From NCBI GenBank assembly GCA_018716365.1, contig DVKA01000153.1, forward strand, positions 1-9,314: a DNA stretch of 9,314 bases. Reading direction: 5' to 3'. Position 1 is the stretch's first letter. Each line of letters starts with the position of its first letter. Source of the stretch: Candidatus Caccocola faecipullorum (lineage in GTDB: Bacteria; Synergistota; Synergistia; Synergistales; Synergistaceae). The translations under genes and the position numbers were made by a program. This document shows, piece by piece, positions 1-5,324 of the stretch. The notes under the pieces are model-generated. The model ran no database searches. It was not told where the DNA came from and worked only from the letters and a program-made list of their open reading frames with translations.

Positions 1-252
1 ATAAAGCCTCTGCTTGATTATGACGCGAAGTATAATTCGATGCTGATGGCTACTTTAGGCGCGGTAATCAGAAGCGGCTGGAATCTCAAAACAGCCAGTA
101 CGCTCCTGTTTATACACTATAATTCAGTAAAGTATCGTTTTGGTAAAATATGTGAGCTTCTGGAGATCGACCCGCATAATCACGAACAGTGCCTTGAACT
201 GGAAATAGCTTATAAACTTTATCTGGTGCATAACCATAAATGGAGGTTCTGA
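1..252 (+). CDS. PucR-type transcriptional regulator, C-terminal HTH domain (5' partial)
   Basis: The frame is open from the first base of the window and stops with TGA at 250-252, giving 83 C-terminal residues; the rest lies upstream. The sequence fits the PucR C-terminal helix-turn-helix domain: a leading LLDYD segment, then a TLGAVIRSGWNLKTAS helix pair, the recognition segment LLFIHYNSVKYRFGKICELL (family pattern L.iH.NTv.YRl.ki), and a closing EIAYKLYLV helix. Regulators of this family (PucR, CdaR, sugar-diacid and purine catabolism activators) bind DNA through this domain and sense a ligand through upstream GAF-like domains not visible here. Its target cannot be inferred. A rho-independent terminator candidate follows about 90 nt downstream. 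Composition is lower in GC than the genes further right, which may reflect a different origin. The family call is secure; the ligand is unknown. Confidence 0.85.
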   Translation: MKPLLDYDAKYNSMLMATLGAVIRSGWNLKTASTLLFIHYNSVKYRFGKICELLEIDPHNHEQCLELEIAYKLYLVHNHKWRF

Positions 253-294
253 CGCCCCGTACATATTGGAACTGCAAACCATGGAAGGAGATAA

Positions 295-381
295 CTGAAA
301 CGACAGAATAAATATCCTGCCCGAATGCTGCGATTTTACTTTAGCTGGATGCTGACGGTGTCCAGCTTTCTTTTTGTCTGA
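295..381 (+). pseudogene. Possible remnant of a gene start downstream of the PucR regulator
   Basis: A good Shine-Dalgarno sequence (GGAAGGAG, 283-290) lies just after the PucR stop but is not followed by ATG, GTG or TTG. Four bases on is CTG (295-297), opening a 28-codon frame that reads as a basic N-terminus (KRQNKYPARMLRFYF) followed by the beginning of a membrane helix (SWMLTVSSFLFV), then TGA at 379-381. The same frame continues with hydrophobic codons for a few residues. This looks like the N-terminus of a membrane protein, perhaps a transporter once co-transcribed with the regulator, that has lost its start codon and gained a stop. The fragment overlaps the terminator hairpin at 343-375, so it may simply be chance. 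The interpretation is an inference. Confidence 0.22.
343..375 (+). terminator. Rho-independent terminator candidate after the PucR gene
   Basis: A perfect 7-bp stem, AGCTGGA (343-349) with TCCAGCT (361-367), closes an 11-nt loop and is followed by a T-rich tail (TTTCTTTTTG). It lies about 90 nt after the regulator's stop codon and converges with the small gene ending at 426. Confidence 0.6.
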
Positions 382-425
382 GTTTTTCTAGTATGCCCGC
401 GGCGCGCCGCGCCGCTTGTCCGCTA

Positions 426-812
426 TCATGCGCCGAGTTTTATGCGTTCGTAGTGCGGCTGGAATTTTTTGTCTACGGTGATGGAGAATATTTCTAGTAT
501 CGGGAGGCGCCGCCAGACCGCAGCGCGGCCGTCAGCTGTTATTTCTACGTCGCAGAGGCCGAGTATGGAATCGCGCTCTATGTCGAGCTCAGCCCTGCCG
601 CCGTCGGGGATGGGCGAAGGCGCGCGGTTTTCAGACCATTTTTCCATTCCTGTCTGCGATATGCGGAGCGATGTTATCTCCGCGCCGCTTTCGTTGACGA
701 GTTCAAGAGGCCATTCGCATCCGGCGGCTGCGCAGAACCCGCGCGAAGGCGCGCCTGCGAGGAGCGCGAGCGTGATTGTAAGTAAAGCGGCAATTTTGCA
801 GACGGCGGTCAT
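426..812 (-). CDS. Small secreted protein of unknown function
   Basis: This is a 128-residue protein with a clear N-terminal signal peptide: hydrophobic core of about residues 7-20 (IAALLTITLALLAG), then a likely signal peptidase I site near GFCAAA (residues 25-30). The mature part is about 100 residues, predicted to be beta-rich, with pattern LELVNESGAEITSLRIS, EKWSENRAPSPIPDGGRAELDI, LCDVEITADGRAAVWRRLPILEI. This layout, short strands with N-x-S-G, W-x-E-N, P-x-G-G and D-(V/I)-x-x-x-x-D-G positions, resembles small periplasmic beta-sandwich proteins seen as orphans in many Gram-negatives, but I cannot assign a named family. Mature Cys32 and Cys87 could form a disulphide. The ATG start (812-810) has an AAAGGAG ribosome site 8 nt upstream (821-827). 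Function is unknown; likely periplasmic. Confidence 0.75.
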   Translation of the reverse strand: MTAVCKIAALLTITLALLAGAPSRGFCAAAGCEWPLELVNESGAEITSLRISQTGMEKWSENRAPSPIPDGGRAELDIERDSILGLCDVEITADGRAAVWRRLPILEIFSITVDKKFQPHYERIKLGA

Positions 813-870
813 CGGCGCGCTCCTTTCTGTTGCGCTGCGCCTCGGCGCGGCTGTGTGCGGTGCTGTATAT

Positions 871-876
871 ATTATA
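871..876 (-). promoter_or_regulatory. -10 element for the small secreted protein gene
   Basis: Read on the minus strand the sequence is a consensus TATAAT about 58 nt before the ATG at 812. No good -35 hexamer is seen at 16-18 bp, so it is either activator-dependent or secondary to the stronger promoter further upstream at 1239-1267. Confidence 0.35.
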
Positions 877-896
877 GCCGGTTACAGGCGCGGCAG

Positions 897-1238
897 GAAG
901 TGGCGGGTGAATGGAGGCATTCACCCGCGTGGAGGCTGGCCTGAGAGGAGGTTTGCTTCGCGCAGTTTTCCGTTTGCAGGCTGTATAATGTTCCCTGACG
1001 GACTCTTGAGGTAAGGGGCCTCGAAGTATGAAGTTTCTCCCAAAAGGGAGGTGAAAGCCGTGGCTGAAAGCGATGGCCAATCCTCTCGGAAACGCCGAAG
1101 CAAATGGAGACATTTGAAAAGGCGAGAGGGACGTAACTTCAAGAGCTCGCTACTCCGTTACGTCCCTCTGTTAAGCCTATTACTGAGGATAATTGAATTC
1201 ATATTCAAGTACCTCAGGTAGGTTTACTACCTAAGAGG
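897..1238. other. Hairpin-dense gene-free segment, candidate structured RNA or mobile-element remnant
   Basis: No convincing protein gene is seen between 813 and 1365. Instead there are successive inverted repeats: an 11-bp perfect stem 903-913/918-928 with a 4-nt loop; CTTGAGG/CCTC(g)AAG near 1005-1026; CTCCC-AAAA-GGGAG (1037-1050); a compound hairpin 1082-1129 containing CAAATG-GAGA-CATTTG, whose loop on the plus strand is a GNRA tetraloop; a 13-bp perfect stem 1125-1137/1157-1169; CTGAGG/CCTCAG (1183-1188/1212-1217) enclosing TTGAA/TTCAA; and a 10-bp stem 1212-1221/1227-1238. A-rich loops (GAAA, AAAA) favour the plus strand as the RNA sense strand. It matches no tmRNA, RNase P, SRP or 6S signature I can recognise. 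An alternative is the 3' end plus RNA region of a decayed tnpB-type element. Confidence 0.45.
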
Positions 1239-1267
1239 ATTGTATCACGCCGCTAGCTTACCGTCAA
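1239..1267 (-). promoter_or_regulatory. Near-consensus sigma-70-type promoter reading leftward
   Basis: On the minus strand, TTGACG (1267-1262) is separated by exactly 17 bp from TACAAT (1244-1239), which is preceded by TGA giving an extended -10 (TGnTACAAT). It is the best promoter in the window. It would start a transcript near 1232, running antisense through the hairpin-dense segment towards the small secreted protein gene, about 420 nt away. Confidence 0.6.
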
Positions 1268-1294
1268 AGCAAAGATGCGGCACGGCCTCCGCAT
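1264..1294 (-). terminator. Weak terminator candidate after the YigZ-like gene
   Basis: On the minus strand ATGCGG and CCGCAT (1294-1289 and 1280-1275) form a 6-bp stem with an 8-nt loop, followed by CTTTGCTTTG. The tail is only moderately T-rich and overlaps the -35 of the leftward promoter. Confidence 0.3.
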
Positions 1295-1364
1295 AAGCGG
1301 GGGCTTGTTTGTTGTTTCTATCAGAATATTCGGCGTTTTTGCTGCGCGGCGCATCCGTCGTCCC

Positions 1365-2024
1365 TCACCGCCATTTTTCCCGCACGAGCGGCGTTTCGTT
1401 CCATTCGCACAGCGTGAGGAAGGAGCGCGCGCGCATCTCCGCCAGCGGCGCTTCCATCGCCGCACGCATGGAGAACGGCACTTCGAGGCGCACGGCTACG
1501 TCTTCGCCGTATTCCGTTTTTATGCGCTCTTCAGTGAAGCCCCACTTGCGCAGGGTCGTGTCGAGGGTTTTGGAGTAGTCGTAGCCGCAGCGCAGCAGCA
1601 GCGCGTTGTGGAACTCCATCTCGACGGCTCCGGCCTGTTCGACGGCCAGCTCCGCGGCGGCTTTGTATGCGTCGATGAGTCCGCGCACGCCGAGCTTTAT
1701 GCCGCCGAAGTAGCGCGTTACTACTATGAGCGTGTTGGTCAGTTCATGGCGTTTTATGACGCCGAGGATCGGGCGGCCCGCTGTGCCTGAGGGCTCGCCC
1801 GCGTCGGAGCAGTGTTCGAGCGCCGTCCCCGTCCCTATCCTGTACGCCCAGCAGTGGTGGTTGGCTTTCGGGTAGATTTCGGGGAATTTTTTTATAATTT
1901 CCGCCGCCTCGTCCGCCGAGAGCACGGTGCGCACGGAGCCGATGAAGCGCGAGCGCTTTTCCGTGAATTCCGCGTCGCAGTCCGCGCGCGGCGCGCGGAA
2001 GACGGCCGCTATATCTCCGGCCAT
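1365..2024 (-). CDS. yigZ: YigZ/IMPACT family protein (UPF0029 + DUF1949)
   Basis: The 219-residue protein matches the usual length of about 205-220 for this family. Residues 20-125 carry the IMPACT/UPF0029 signature: EKRSRFIGSV (22-31), ANHHCWAYRIG (54-64), SDAGEPSGTAGRPIL (73-87) and VVTRYFGGIKLGVRGLIDAY (101-120). The C-terminal part (about 140-205) corresponds to the DUF1949 alpha/beta domain. Eukaryotic IMPACT regulates the translation-control kinase GCN2; the bacterial role is unsettled, with a translation- or nucleic-acid-related function usually proposed. The open frame extends to 2234, but that extension is Arg-rich and lies inside the HIT gene. The ATG at 2024-2022 has an AAGG-type ribosome site and starts directly before the conserved domain, so it is chosen. 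It overlaps the end of the HIT gene by 16 nt, implying translational coupling in one operon. Confidence 0.93.
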   Translation of the reverse strand: MAGDIAAVFRAPRADCDAEFTEKRSRFIGSVRTVLSADEAAEIIKKFPEIYPKANHHCWAYRIGTGTALEHCSDAGEPSGTAGRPILGVIKRHELTNTLIVVTRYFGGIKLGVRGLIDAYKAAAELAVEQAGAVEMEFHNALLLRCGYDYSKTLDTTLRKWGFTEERIKTEYGEDVAVRLEVPFSMRAAMEAPLAEMRARSFLTLCEWNETPLVREKWR

Positions 2025-2506
2025 ATCGCCTTGAGCCGCGAGTATGTGGAGGCGAGCGACTCGGAGAGGACGCGCACCTCGCCTATGACGGGCATAAAAT
2101 TTGTGTCGCCGTTCCAGCGCGGCACGACGTGCATATGCAGGTGCTGGTCTATGCCCGCGCCGGCGACTTTGCCGATGTTCATGCCGATGTTGAATCCGTG
2201 CGGCTGCATCAGCTTCGTCAGGGCCCTGACGCACTTCTGCGCGAGCGCCGTCATCTCTGCGAATTCATCCGCAGTCAGCGACGTGAAGTCCGATGTGTGG
2301 CGGTAGGGCACGACCATCAGGTGTCCAGGGTTGTAGGGGTACGCGTTCATGATTACGAAACAATGCGCGCCCCGCTCGATTATCATGCGTATTTCGTCCT
2401 CGTCGCGTTTCGGAAATTCGCAGAAGATGCAGCCTTCCACCTTTTCCGCGCCGTCGGAGTTCGAGAGTATGTACTGCGCGCGCCACGGCGCGAATATCTT
2501 TTCCAT
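2009..2506 (-). CDS. HIT-family protein, Ap4A phosphorylase/hydrolase-like
   Basis: The 165-residue protein contains the histidine triad H122-L-H124-M-H126-V-V, in which the middle His is the nucleophile that takes up the nucleotidyl group. Its architecture follows the Rv2613c (Ap4A phosphorylase) branch of the HIT superfamily: an N-terminal APWRAQYI segment (6-13), a GCIFC pair (Cys26, Cys29), NAYPYNPGHLMVVPYRH (54-70), NIGMNIGKVAGAGIDQHLHMHVVPRW (106-131) and a C-terminal LKAIW tail. Such cytosolic enzymes split diadenosine polyphosphates or related nucleotide conjugates; the exact substrate cannot be told from sequence. The ATG at 2506-2504 has a strong GAGGAGAT ribosome site (2512-2519). 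It is the first gene of the unit with the YigZ-like gene and is divergent from the SYLF gene. Confidence 0.92.
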   Translation of the reverse strand: MEKIFAPWRAQYILSNSDGAEKVEGCIFCEFPKRDEDEIRMIIERGAHCFVIMNAYPYNPGHLMVVPYRHTSDFTSLTADEFAEMTALAQKCVRALTKLMQPHGFNIGMNIGKVAGAGIDQHLHMHVVPRWNGDTNFMPVIGEVRVLSESLASTYSRLKAIWPEI

Positions 2507-2539
2507 AAAGCCATCTCCTCATAATAATTTGCCGCTTAC

Positions 2540-2545
2540 ATTATA
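2540..2545 (-). promoter_or_regulatory. -10 element for the HIT/YigZ operon
   Basis: TATAAT on the minus strand, 34 nt before the HIT start codon. No recognisable -35 is found at normal spacing; the upstream stretch is A-rich on the minus strand. Confidence 0.4.
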
Positions 2546-2554
2546 TTGCTTTTA

Positions 2555-2584
2555 TTGGTTTTTATGCGCGCGATGAGATAAAAT
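2555..2584 (+). promoter_or_regulatory. Promoter for the SYLF-domain gene
   Basis: TTGGTT (2555-2560), an 18-bp spacer, then TAAAAT (2579-2584), about 40 nt before the chosen ATG at 2625. It lies back to back with the HIT -10 element, so the two divergent units share a roughly 118-bp control region. Confidence 0.5.
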
Positions 2585-2624
2585 GTTGCCAGGAGCAATC
2601 AAAAGAAGTCAAGGGGGAATCGTA

Positions 2625-3323
2625 ATGAGAATAAACAAAAAGCTGTGCGTGCTGCTCTCGGCCGTCATGCTGGCGCTCTGCGCCTGCGGCGCGGCGTTTG
2701 CGAAGGAGGCGGCGCACGAGCGGCGCATACGCCTTGCGACCGACCTCATCAACAAAATGGCGATTGAAGAAGACGCCGACGCGCTTGCGAACGTCATAAA
2801 GTCCGGCAAGGGCGTCGCAATATTCCCGAAGGTGACGAAGGCCGGTCTCGGCCTCGGAGGGCAGACGGGCGAAGGGCTCGTACTGCTGCGCAACAAGAAC
2901 GGCACGTGGAGCGGCCCGGCCTTCATGGGCATCAACGGCGCTTCGATCGGCTTCCAGATAGGAGTGCAGTCCGTCGGCCTCGTGCTGGTCATTACGAATC
3001 AGGACGGCCTCCGCGCGTTCACTGGCGGCAACAGCTTCAAGCTCGGCGCGGACGTGGCGATAGCGGCGGGCCCGGTCGGGCGCGACACTTCCGCTGCGAC
3101 CGACGGACGGGCGCAGGCCTCGATATACAGCTACTCGATGTCGAAGGGACTTTTCGCAGGCGTATCAATCGACGGCTGCGTGATAAACCAGAACCGCGAC
3201 GCGAACAAGGCGTACTGGGGCAAGGATACCTCCGCACAGGCCGCGCTGAAAAAGCCTGCGAACAAGAAAAAGATTCAGGGCCTCGTGAAAGCGCTGAACA
3301 ATCTGGTGAAGAAGGCGAAGTAA
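2625..3323 (+). CDS. Secreted SYLF (YSC84/DUF500) lipid-binding-domain protein
   Basis: The 232-residue protein starts at ATG 2625, which has an AAGGGGG ribosome site 8 nt upstream and gives a clean signal peptide (MRINKKLCVLLSAVMLALCACGAAFA). The frame could begin at 2583, but that adds a non-signal extension. Cleavage is likely after AFA (residue 26); LCAC at 18-21 is a weak alternative lipobox. The mature protein carries an N-terminal helix, then the SYLF domain at about 60-200: SGKGVAIFPKVTKAGLGLGG (60-79), GEGLVLLRNKNGTWSGPAF (82-100), IGFQIGVQSVGLVLVITN (108-125), KLGADVAIAAGPVGRDTSAATD (139-160) and IYSYSMSKGLFAGVSIDG (167-184). The domain binds phosphoinositides in eukaryotic Ysc84/SH3YL1; bacterial exported versions have unknown envelope roles. 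The C-terminus is Lys-rich. A monocistronic unit closed by a strong terminator. Confidence 0.93.
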   Translation: MRINKKLCVLLSAVMLALCACGAAFAKEAAHERRIRLATDLINKMAIEEDADALANVIKSGKGVAIFPKVTKAGLGLGGQTGEGLVLLRNKNGTWSGPAFMGINGASIGFQIGVQSVGLVLVITNQDGLRAFTGGNSFKLGADVAIAAGPVGRDTSAATDGRAQASIYSYSMSKGLFAGVSIDGCVINQNRDANKAYWGKDTSAQAALKKPANKKKIQGLVKALNNLVKKAK

Positions 3324-3364
3324 CGGACGCGGCGATCTTTCCGCCGGAATGCGATAAAAATACG

Positions 3365-3399
3365 AACGGAGCCGCCCGTGCCGGACGGCTCCGTTTTTT
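3365..3399. terminator. Strong, probably bidirectional rho-independent terminator
   Basis: AACGGAGCCG (3365-3374) pairs with CGGCTCCGTT (3386-3395), 10 bp with an 11-nt loop, and six T follow on the plus strand, ending the SYLF transcript. On the minus strand the stem is followed after three bases by ATTTTT (complement of 3356-3361), so it can also serve mscL. Confidence 0.85.
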
Positions 3400-3402
3400 G
3401 CG

Positions 3403-3428
3403 TTTTTTCAGCGCCTCGCGGGATTTTC
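3403..3428 (+). repeat. Dispersed short repeat, copy A
   Basis: It contains the core TTTTCAGCGCCTCGCGGGAT, nearly identical to copies at 4183-4210 (inverted), 5590-5614 (direct) and 5816-5841 (inverted). It lies between the SYLF terminator and the mscL stop codon. Confidence 0.6.
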
Positions 3429-3440
3429 TGCCTTGGCGGT

Positions 3441-3884
3441 CTATTTCAGCTCCGAGGTGCAGTGCGGGCATCTTGTCGCTTTTTCGTTGATTTCCGAGAA
3501 GCAGTAGGGGCAGAGGCGCGGGGCGGGCTTCGGTGGTTCGGGGGCGGGCTGGCGCAGTTTGTTTGCGAATTTTACGACGAGGAATATCGCCCACGCCTGT
3601 ATCAGAAAGTTGATGACGGTGTTGATGAACGAGCCGTAGGCGATTACGGGAAGGTTCGCCGCCTTTGCCTCGGCGAGCGTCGCGGCTGGGGTGCCGGAGA
3701 GGTTCACGAAGAGGTTCGAGAAGTCTATGCCGCCGGCGAGCAGCCCGATGGGCGGCATTATTACGTCGTTGACGAGCGAGGTGACGATTTTGCCGAAGGC
3801 CGCGCCTATTATGACGCCGACGGCCATGTCCATTACGTTGCCGCGCACGGCGAAGTCTTTAAATTCTTTGATCCATCCTGTCAT
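3441..3884 (-). CDS. mscL: Large-conductance mechanosensitive channel MscL with C-terminal zinc ribbon
   Basis: A 147-residue inner-membrane channel that opens under membrane tension to release solutes on hypo-osmotic shock. The N-terminal amphipathic helix and TM1 read [20 protein letters not shown] and [26 protein letters not shown] (about 4-49), close to the Escherichia coli pore sequence including the [13 protein letters not shown] constriction. A periplasmic loop (51-78) follows, then TM2 (about 80-105, [26 protein letters not shown]). Instead of the usual charged C-terminal helical bundle there is a Pro-rich linker (112-122) and CPYC-x10-CPHC (Cys125, 128, 139, 142), a treble-clef/zinc-ribbon pattern. 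Such tails occur in other bacterial MscL proteins; their role is unclear. The ATG at 3884-3882 has an AGGGAGAG ribosome site. Single-gene unit. Confidence 0.97.
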   Translation of the reverse strand: MTGWIKEFKDFAVRGNVMDMAVGVIIGAAFGKIVTSLVNDVIMPPIGLLAGGIDFSNLFVNLSGTPAATLAEAKAANLPVIAYGSFINTVINFLIQAWAIFLVVKFANKLRQPAPEPPKPAPRLCPYCFSEINEKATRCPHCTSELK

Positions 3885-4182
3885 TTTTCGTTCTCTCCCT
3901 GGTTTTTAGATTTTTTCGCCGCTTCAGCGCTGTGGTTCCATATGTTTGTGAAGAACGCATGAAAGCTGCGAGGCAGTGAAATTCAGGCCTTTCCTCTATC
4001 GGAACGCCGCCGCATGAACGCGCGCCGCTCCGTCAGGCCGCGGTTGTTTCCCGATTGTTCGCCTCCGGTATGGATGCGCCGCGGCTCTGTGCGGGCCGCC
4101 GGTTGTTCTCTATCGCCGGTTTTTTGTCAAACGCACACGCCTGCGGCGTTTTGCCGGCGCCTCTTGCGACGGGTGAATAATG
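3885..4182. other. Intergenic stretch without a recognised gene
   Basis: This lies upstream of mscL and downstream of the BFD-like gene. No convincing coding frame is seen. It includes a pair of directly repeated GCCGGTT words near 4099-4126 and a GC-rich CGGCGTTTTGCCGG stretch near 4144-4157. No clear promoter for mscL was found. Confidence 0.4.
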
Positions 4183-4210
4183 AAAAAAATCAGCGAGGCG
4201 CTGAAATTTT
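4183..4210 (-). terminator. Terminator of the BFD-like gene; dispersed repeat copy B (inverted)
   Basis: On the minus strand TCAGCG and CGCTGA form a 6-bp stem (4204-4199 with 4195-4190) around a 3-nt loop, followed by seven T (complement of 4183-4189). It lies 27 nt after the BFD-like stop. The core TTTCAGCGCCTCGCTGAT is the same as repeat copies A, C and D, which suggests the dispersed repeat can act as, or derives from, a terminator cassette. Confidence 0.65.
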
Positions 4211-4230
4211 CGTATTTACCGGTAGGCGCG

Positions 4231-4578
4231 CTACGCTCCGCAGCCTGTGCAGCCGCCGCATTTTTCGCTGCGGACGCCGGTGCATCCTTCGGGCTTCGGA
4301 GCGGGCTTTTTGTGGCGGCAGCCGCCGCCCTCCGTCATCATCTCGAAGACGGGGACGTAGATTTTAAGCAGCGCCGCGGCGTTTTCGCGGCATCCGCAGC
4401 CGGATACGTTGCGCATCGCGCATTCGCCGCCGCAGAGCGGGACGGTTTTTTCTATGTCTTCAAGCGTGCGTGCGCCCTCGGTGATCGCGTTCAGTATCAT
4501 GTTTTTCGTCGAGCCTGTGACGGCGCAGACCGGCGTTGCGGCTTTCGCGTCGCGCCAGAGCCCTTCAAGGTCTATCAT
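4231..4578 (-). CDS. Cysteine-rich BFD-like [2Fe-2S] candidate protein
   Basis: The 115-residue soluble protein has ten Cys (18, 49, 53, 61, 63, 87, 99, 107, 110, 113). Residues 16-78 recall the BFD-type [2Fe-2S] fold: PVCAVTGSTKNMILNAITEGARTLEDIEKTV with an initial Cys, a Thr-x-x-x-I-x-x-A-I-x-x-G-A-x-T-L-x-x-I core, then C49-x3-C53-x7-C61-x-C63 and the helix AAALLKIYVPVFEMM. Classical BFD domains (bacterioferritin-associated ferredoxin, NifU and nitrite-reductase centres) ligate a cluster with two Cys near the start and two near the end; here the spacing is atypical. The tail (85-115) is a separate Gly/Cys-rich segment, GGGCRH...EGCTG...CGGCTGCGA, able to bind metal. Strong ribosome site AAAGGAGG 8 nt before ATG. 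Function unknown; redox or metal handling is an inference. Confidence 0.75.
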   Translation of the reverse strand: MIDLEGLWRDAKAATPVCAVTGSTKNMILNAITEGARTLEDIEKTVPLCGGECAMRNVSGCGCRENAAALLKIYVPVFEMMTEGGGCRHKKPAPKPEGCTGVRSEKCGGCTGCGA

Positions 4579-4611
4579 GGAAAATTCCTCCTTTGCGCGT
4601 TTCGTTTCACA

Positions 4612-4637
4612 CGCGGATATTGTAGCGTAAATCCGCG
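4612..4637 (-). promoter_or_regulatory. -10 element enclosed by an operator-like inverted repeat
   Basis: On the minus strand TACAAT (4624-4619) lies about 40 nt before the BFD-like start. It sits inside a perfect 7-bp inverted repeat, CGCGGAT (4612-4618) and ATCCGCG (4631-4637), with a 12-nt gap. A dimeric repressor bound here would cover the -10 region. No good -35 hexamer is visible. Confidence 0.4.
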
Positions 4638-4748
4638 CCCTGTGGCGTGCGCGCGCCGCGCTTCGGCTTCTGCCGGAGATTTTTACGGTGTAAAATTGTG
4701 GCCGGATTTTCCGCGCGTTCCTGCGCGCGGCGGAACGGGAGGAATTTT

Positions 4749-5300
4749 ATGCTCGTCATTGAAACGGAGCGGCTTGTGCTGCGCGAGCTTACGGAGGCGG
4801 ATTTTGAGGCGGCGCGCGAAATCCTCGGCGACGCTCGGGTGATGTACGCGTGGGAGCACGGCTTTTCTGACGGCGAGGTGCGCGCGTGGATCGCGGAAAA
4901 TATTGCGAGGTACCGGCGCGACGGCTTCAGCTACCTCGCGGCGGTGGAGCGCGTAAGCGGAGCGCTGGCCGGATTCATCGGCCCGCTGGTCGAAAATGTG
5001 GAGGGCGAGCGGCGCATGGGCGTCGGCTACATACTCGGCAGAAATTTCTGGGGGCGCGGCTATGCGTCGGAGGGCGCAGCGGCCTGCGTGGATTATGCCT
5101 TCGACCAACTGGGCGCGGCGGAGGTCATAGCCGAGATTCGGCCGGAAAACAGCGCCTCGCGGCGTGTCGCCGGGCGGCTCGGCATGACAGCGCGCGAGAG
5201 TTTTGTAAAAATCTACAAAGGCAAAGAAATGCCGCACCTGATTTATATAATAACGAAGGAAGAATGGACGGCGCGGAGGCGGGAGGCCGAAGCAAATTAA
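4749..5300 (+). CDS. GNAT acetyltransferase, RimJ/RimL-like (Acetyltransf_3)
   Basis: The 183-residue cytosolic enzyme is predicted to transfer acetyl from acetyl-CoA to an N-terminal or side-chain amine. The start is typical of the family: MLVIETERLVLRELTEADFE (1-20). Next come WEHGFSDGEVRAWIAENIARY (35-55), FSYLAAVERVSGALAGFIG (60-78), and GVGYILGRNFWGRGYASEGAAACVDYAF (91-118), where the R-N-F-W-G-R-G-Y-A stretch forms the acetyl-CoA pyrophosphate-binding loop. RPENSASRRVAGRLGM (131-146) is the usual motif B region. ATG 4749 with ribosome site GGGAGGA (4738-4744) is preferred over an upstream in-frame ATG at 4647, whose extension lacks family similarity. A TAAAAT at 4691-4696 may be its -10. 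Substrate unknown; ribosomal-protein acetylation is only one possibility. Confidence 0.9.
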   Translation: MLVIETERLVLRELTEADFEAAREILGDARVMYAWEHGFSDGEVRAWIAENIARYRRDGFSYLAAVERVSGALAGFIGPLVENVEGERRMGVGYILGRNFWGRGYASEGAAACVDYAFDQLGAAEVIAEIRPENSASRRVAGRLGMTARESFVKIYKGKEMPHLIYIITKEEWTARRREAEAN

Positions 5301-5324
5301 AATCCGCGCCGCAGAGGCGGATTT
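5299..5324. terminator. Stem-loop at the end of the RimL-like gene
   Basis: AAATCCGC (5300-5307) pairs perfectly with GCGGATTT (5317-5324), with a 9-nt loop, overlapping the stop codon. On the plus strand the tail is AT-rich without a long T run. On the minus strand the stem is followed by TAATTTG, so it could also end a leftward transcript. Confidence 0.5.

Noticed and set aside
469..1014. Plus-strand open frame of 181 codons
   Set aside because: It lies over the real minus-strand secreted-protein gene, has low-complexity Ser/Arg-rich translation and no ribosome site.
2025..2234. Upstream extension of the YigZ-like frame
   Set aside because: It is Arg/Ala-rich translation of the HIT gene's other frame; family similarity begins after the ATG at 2024.
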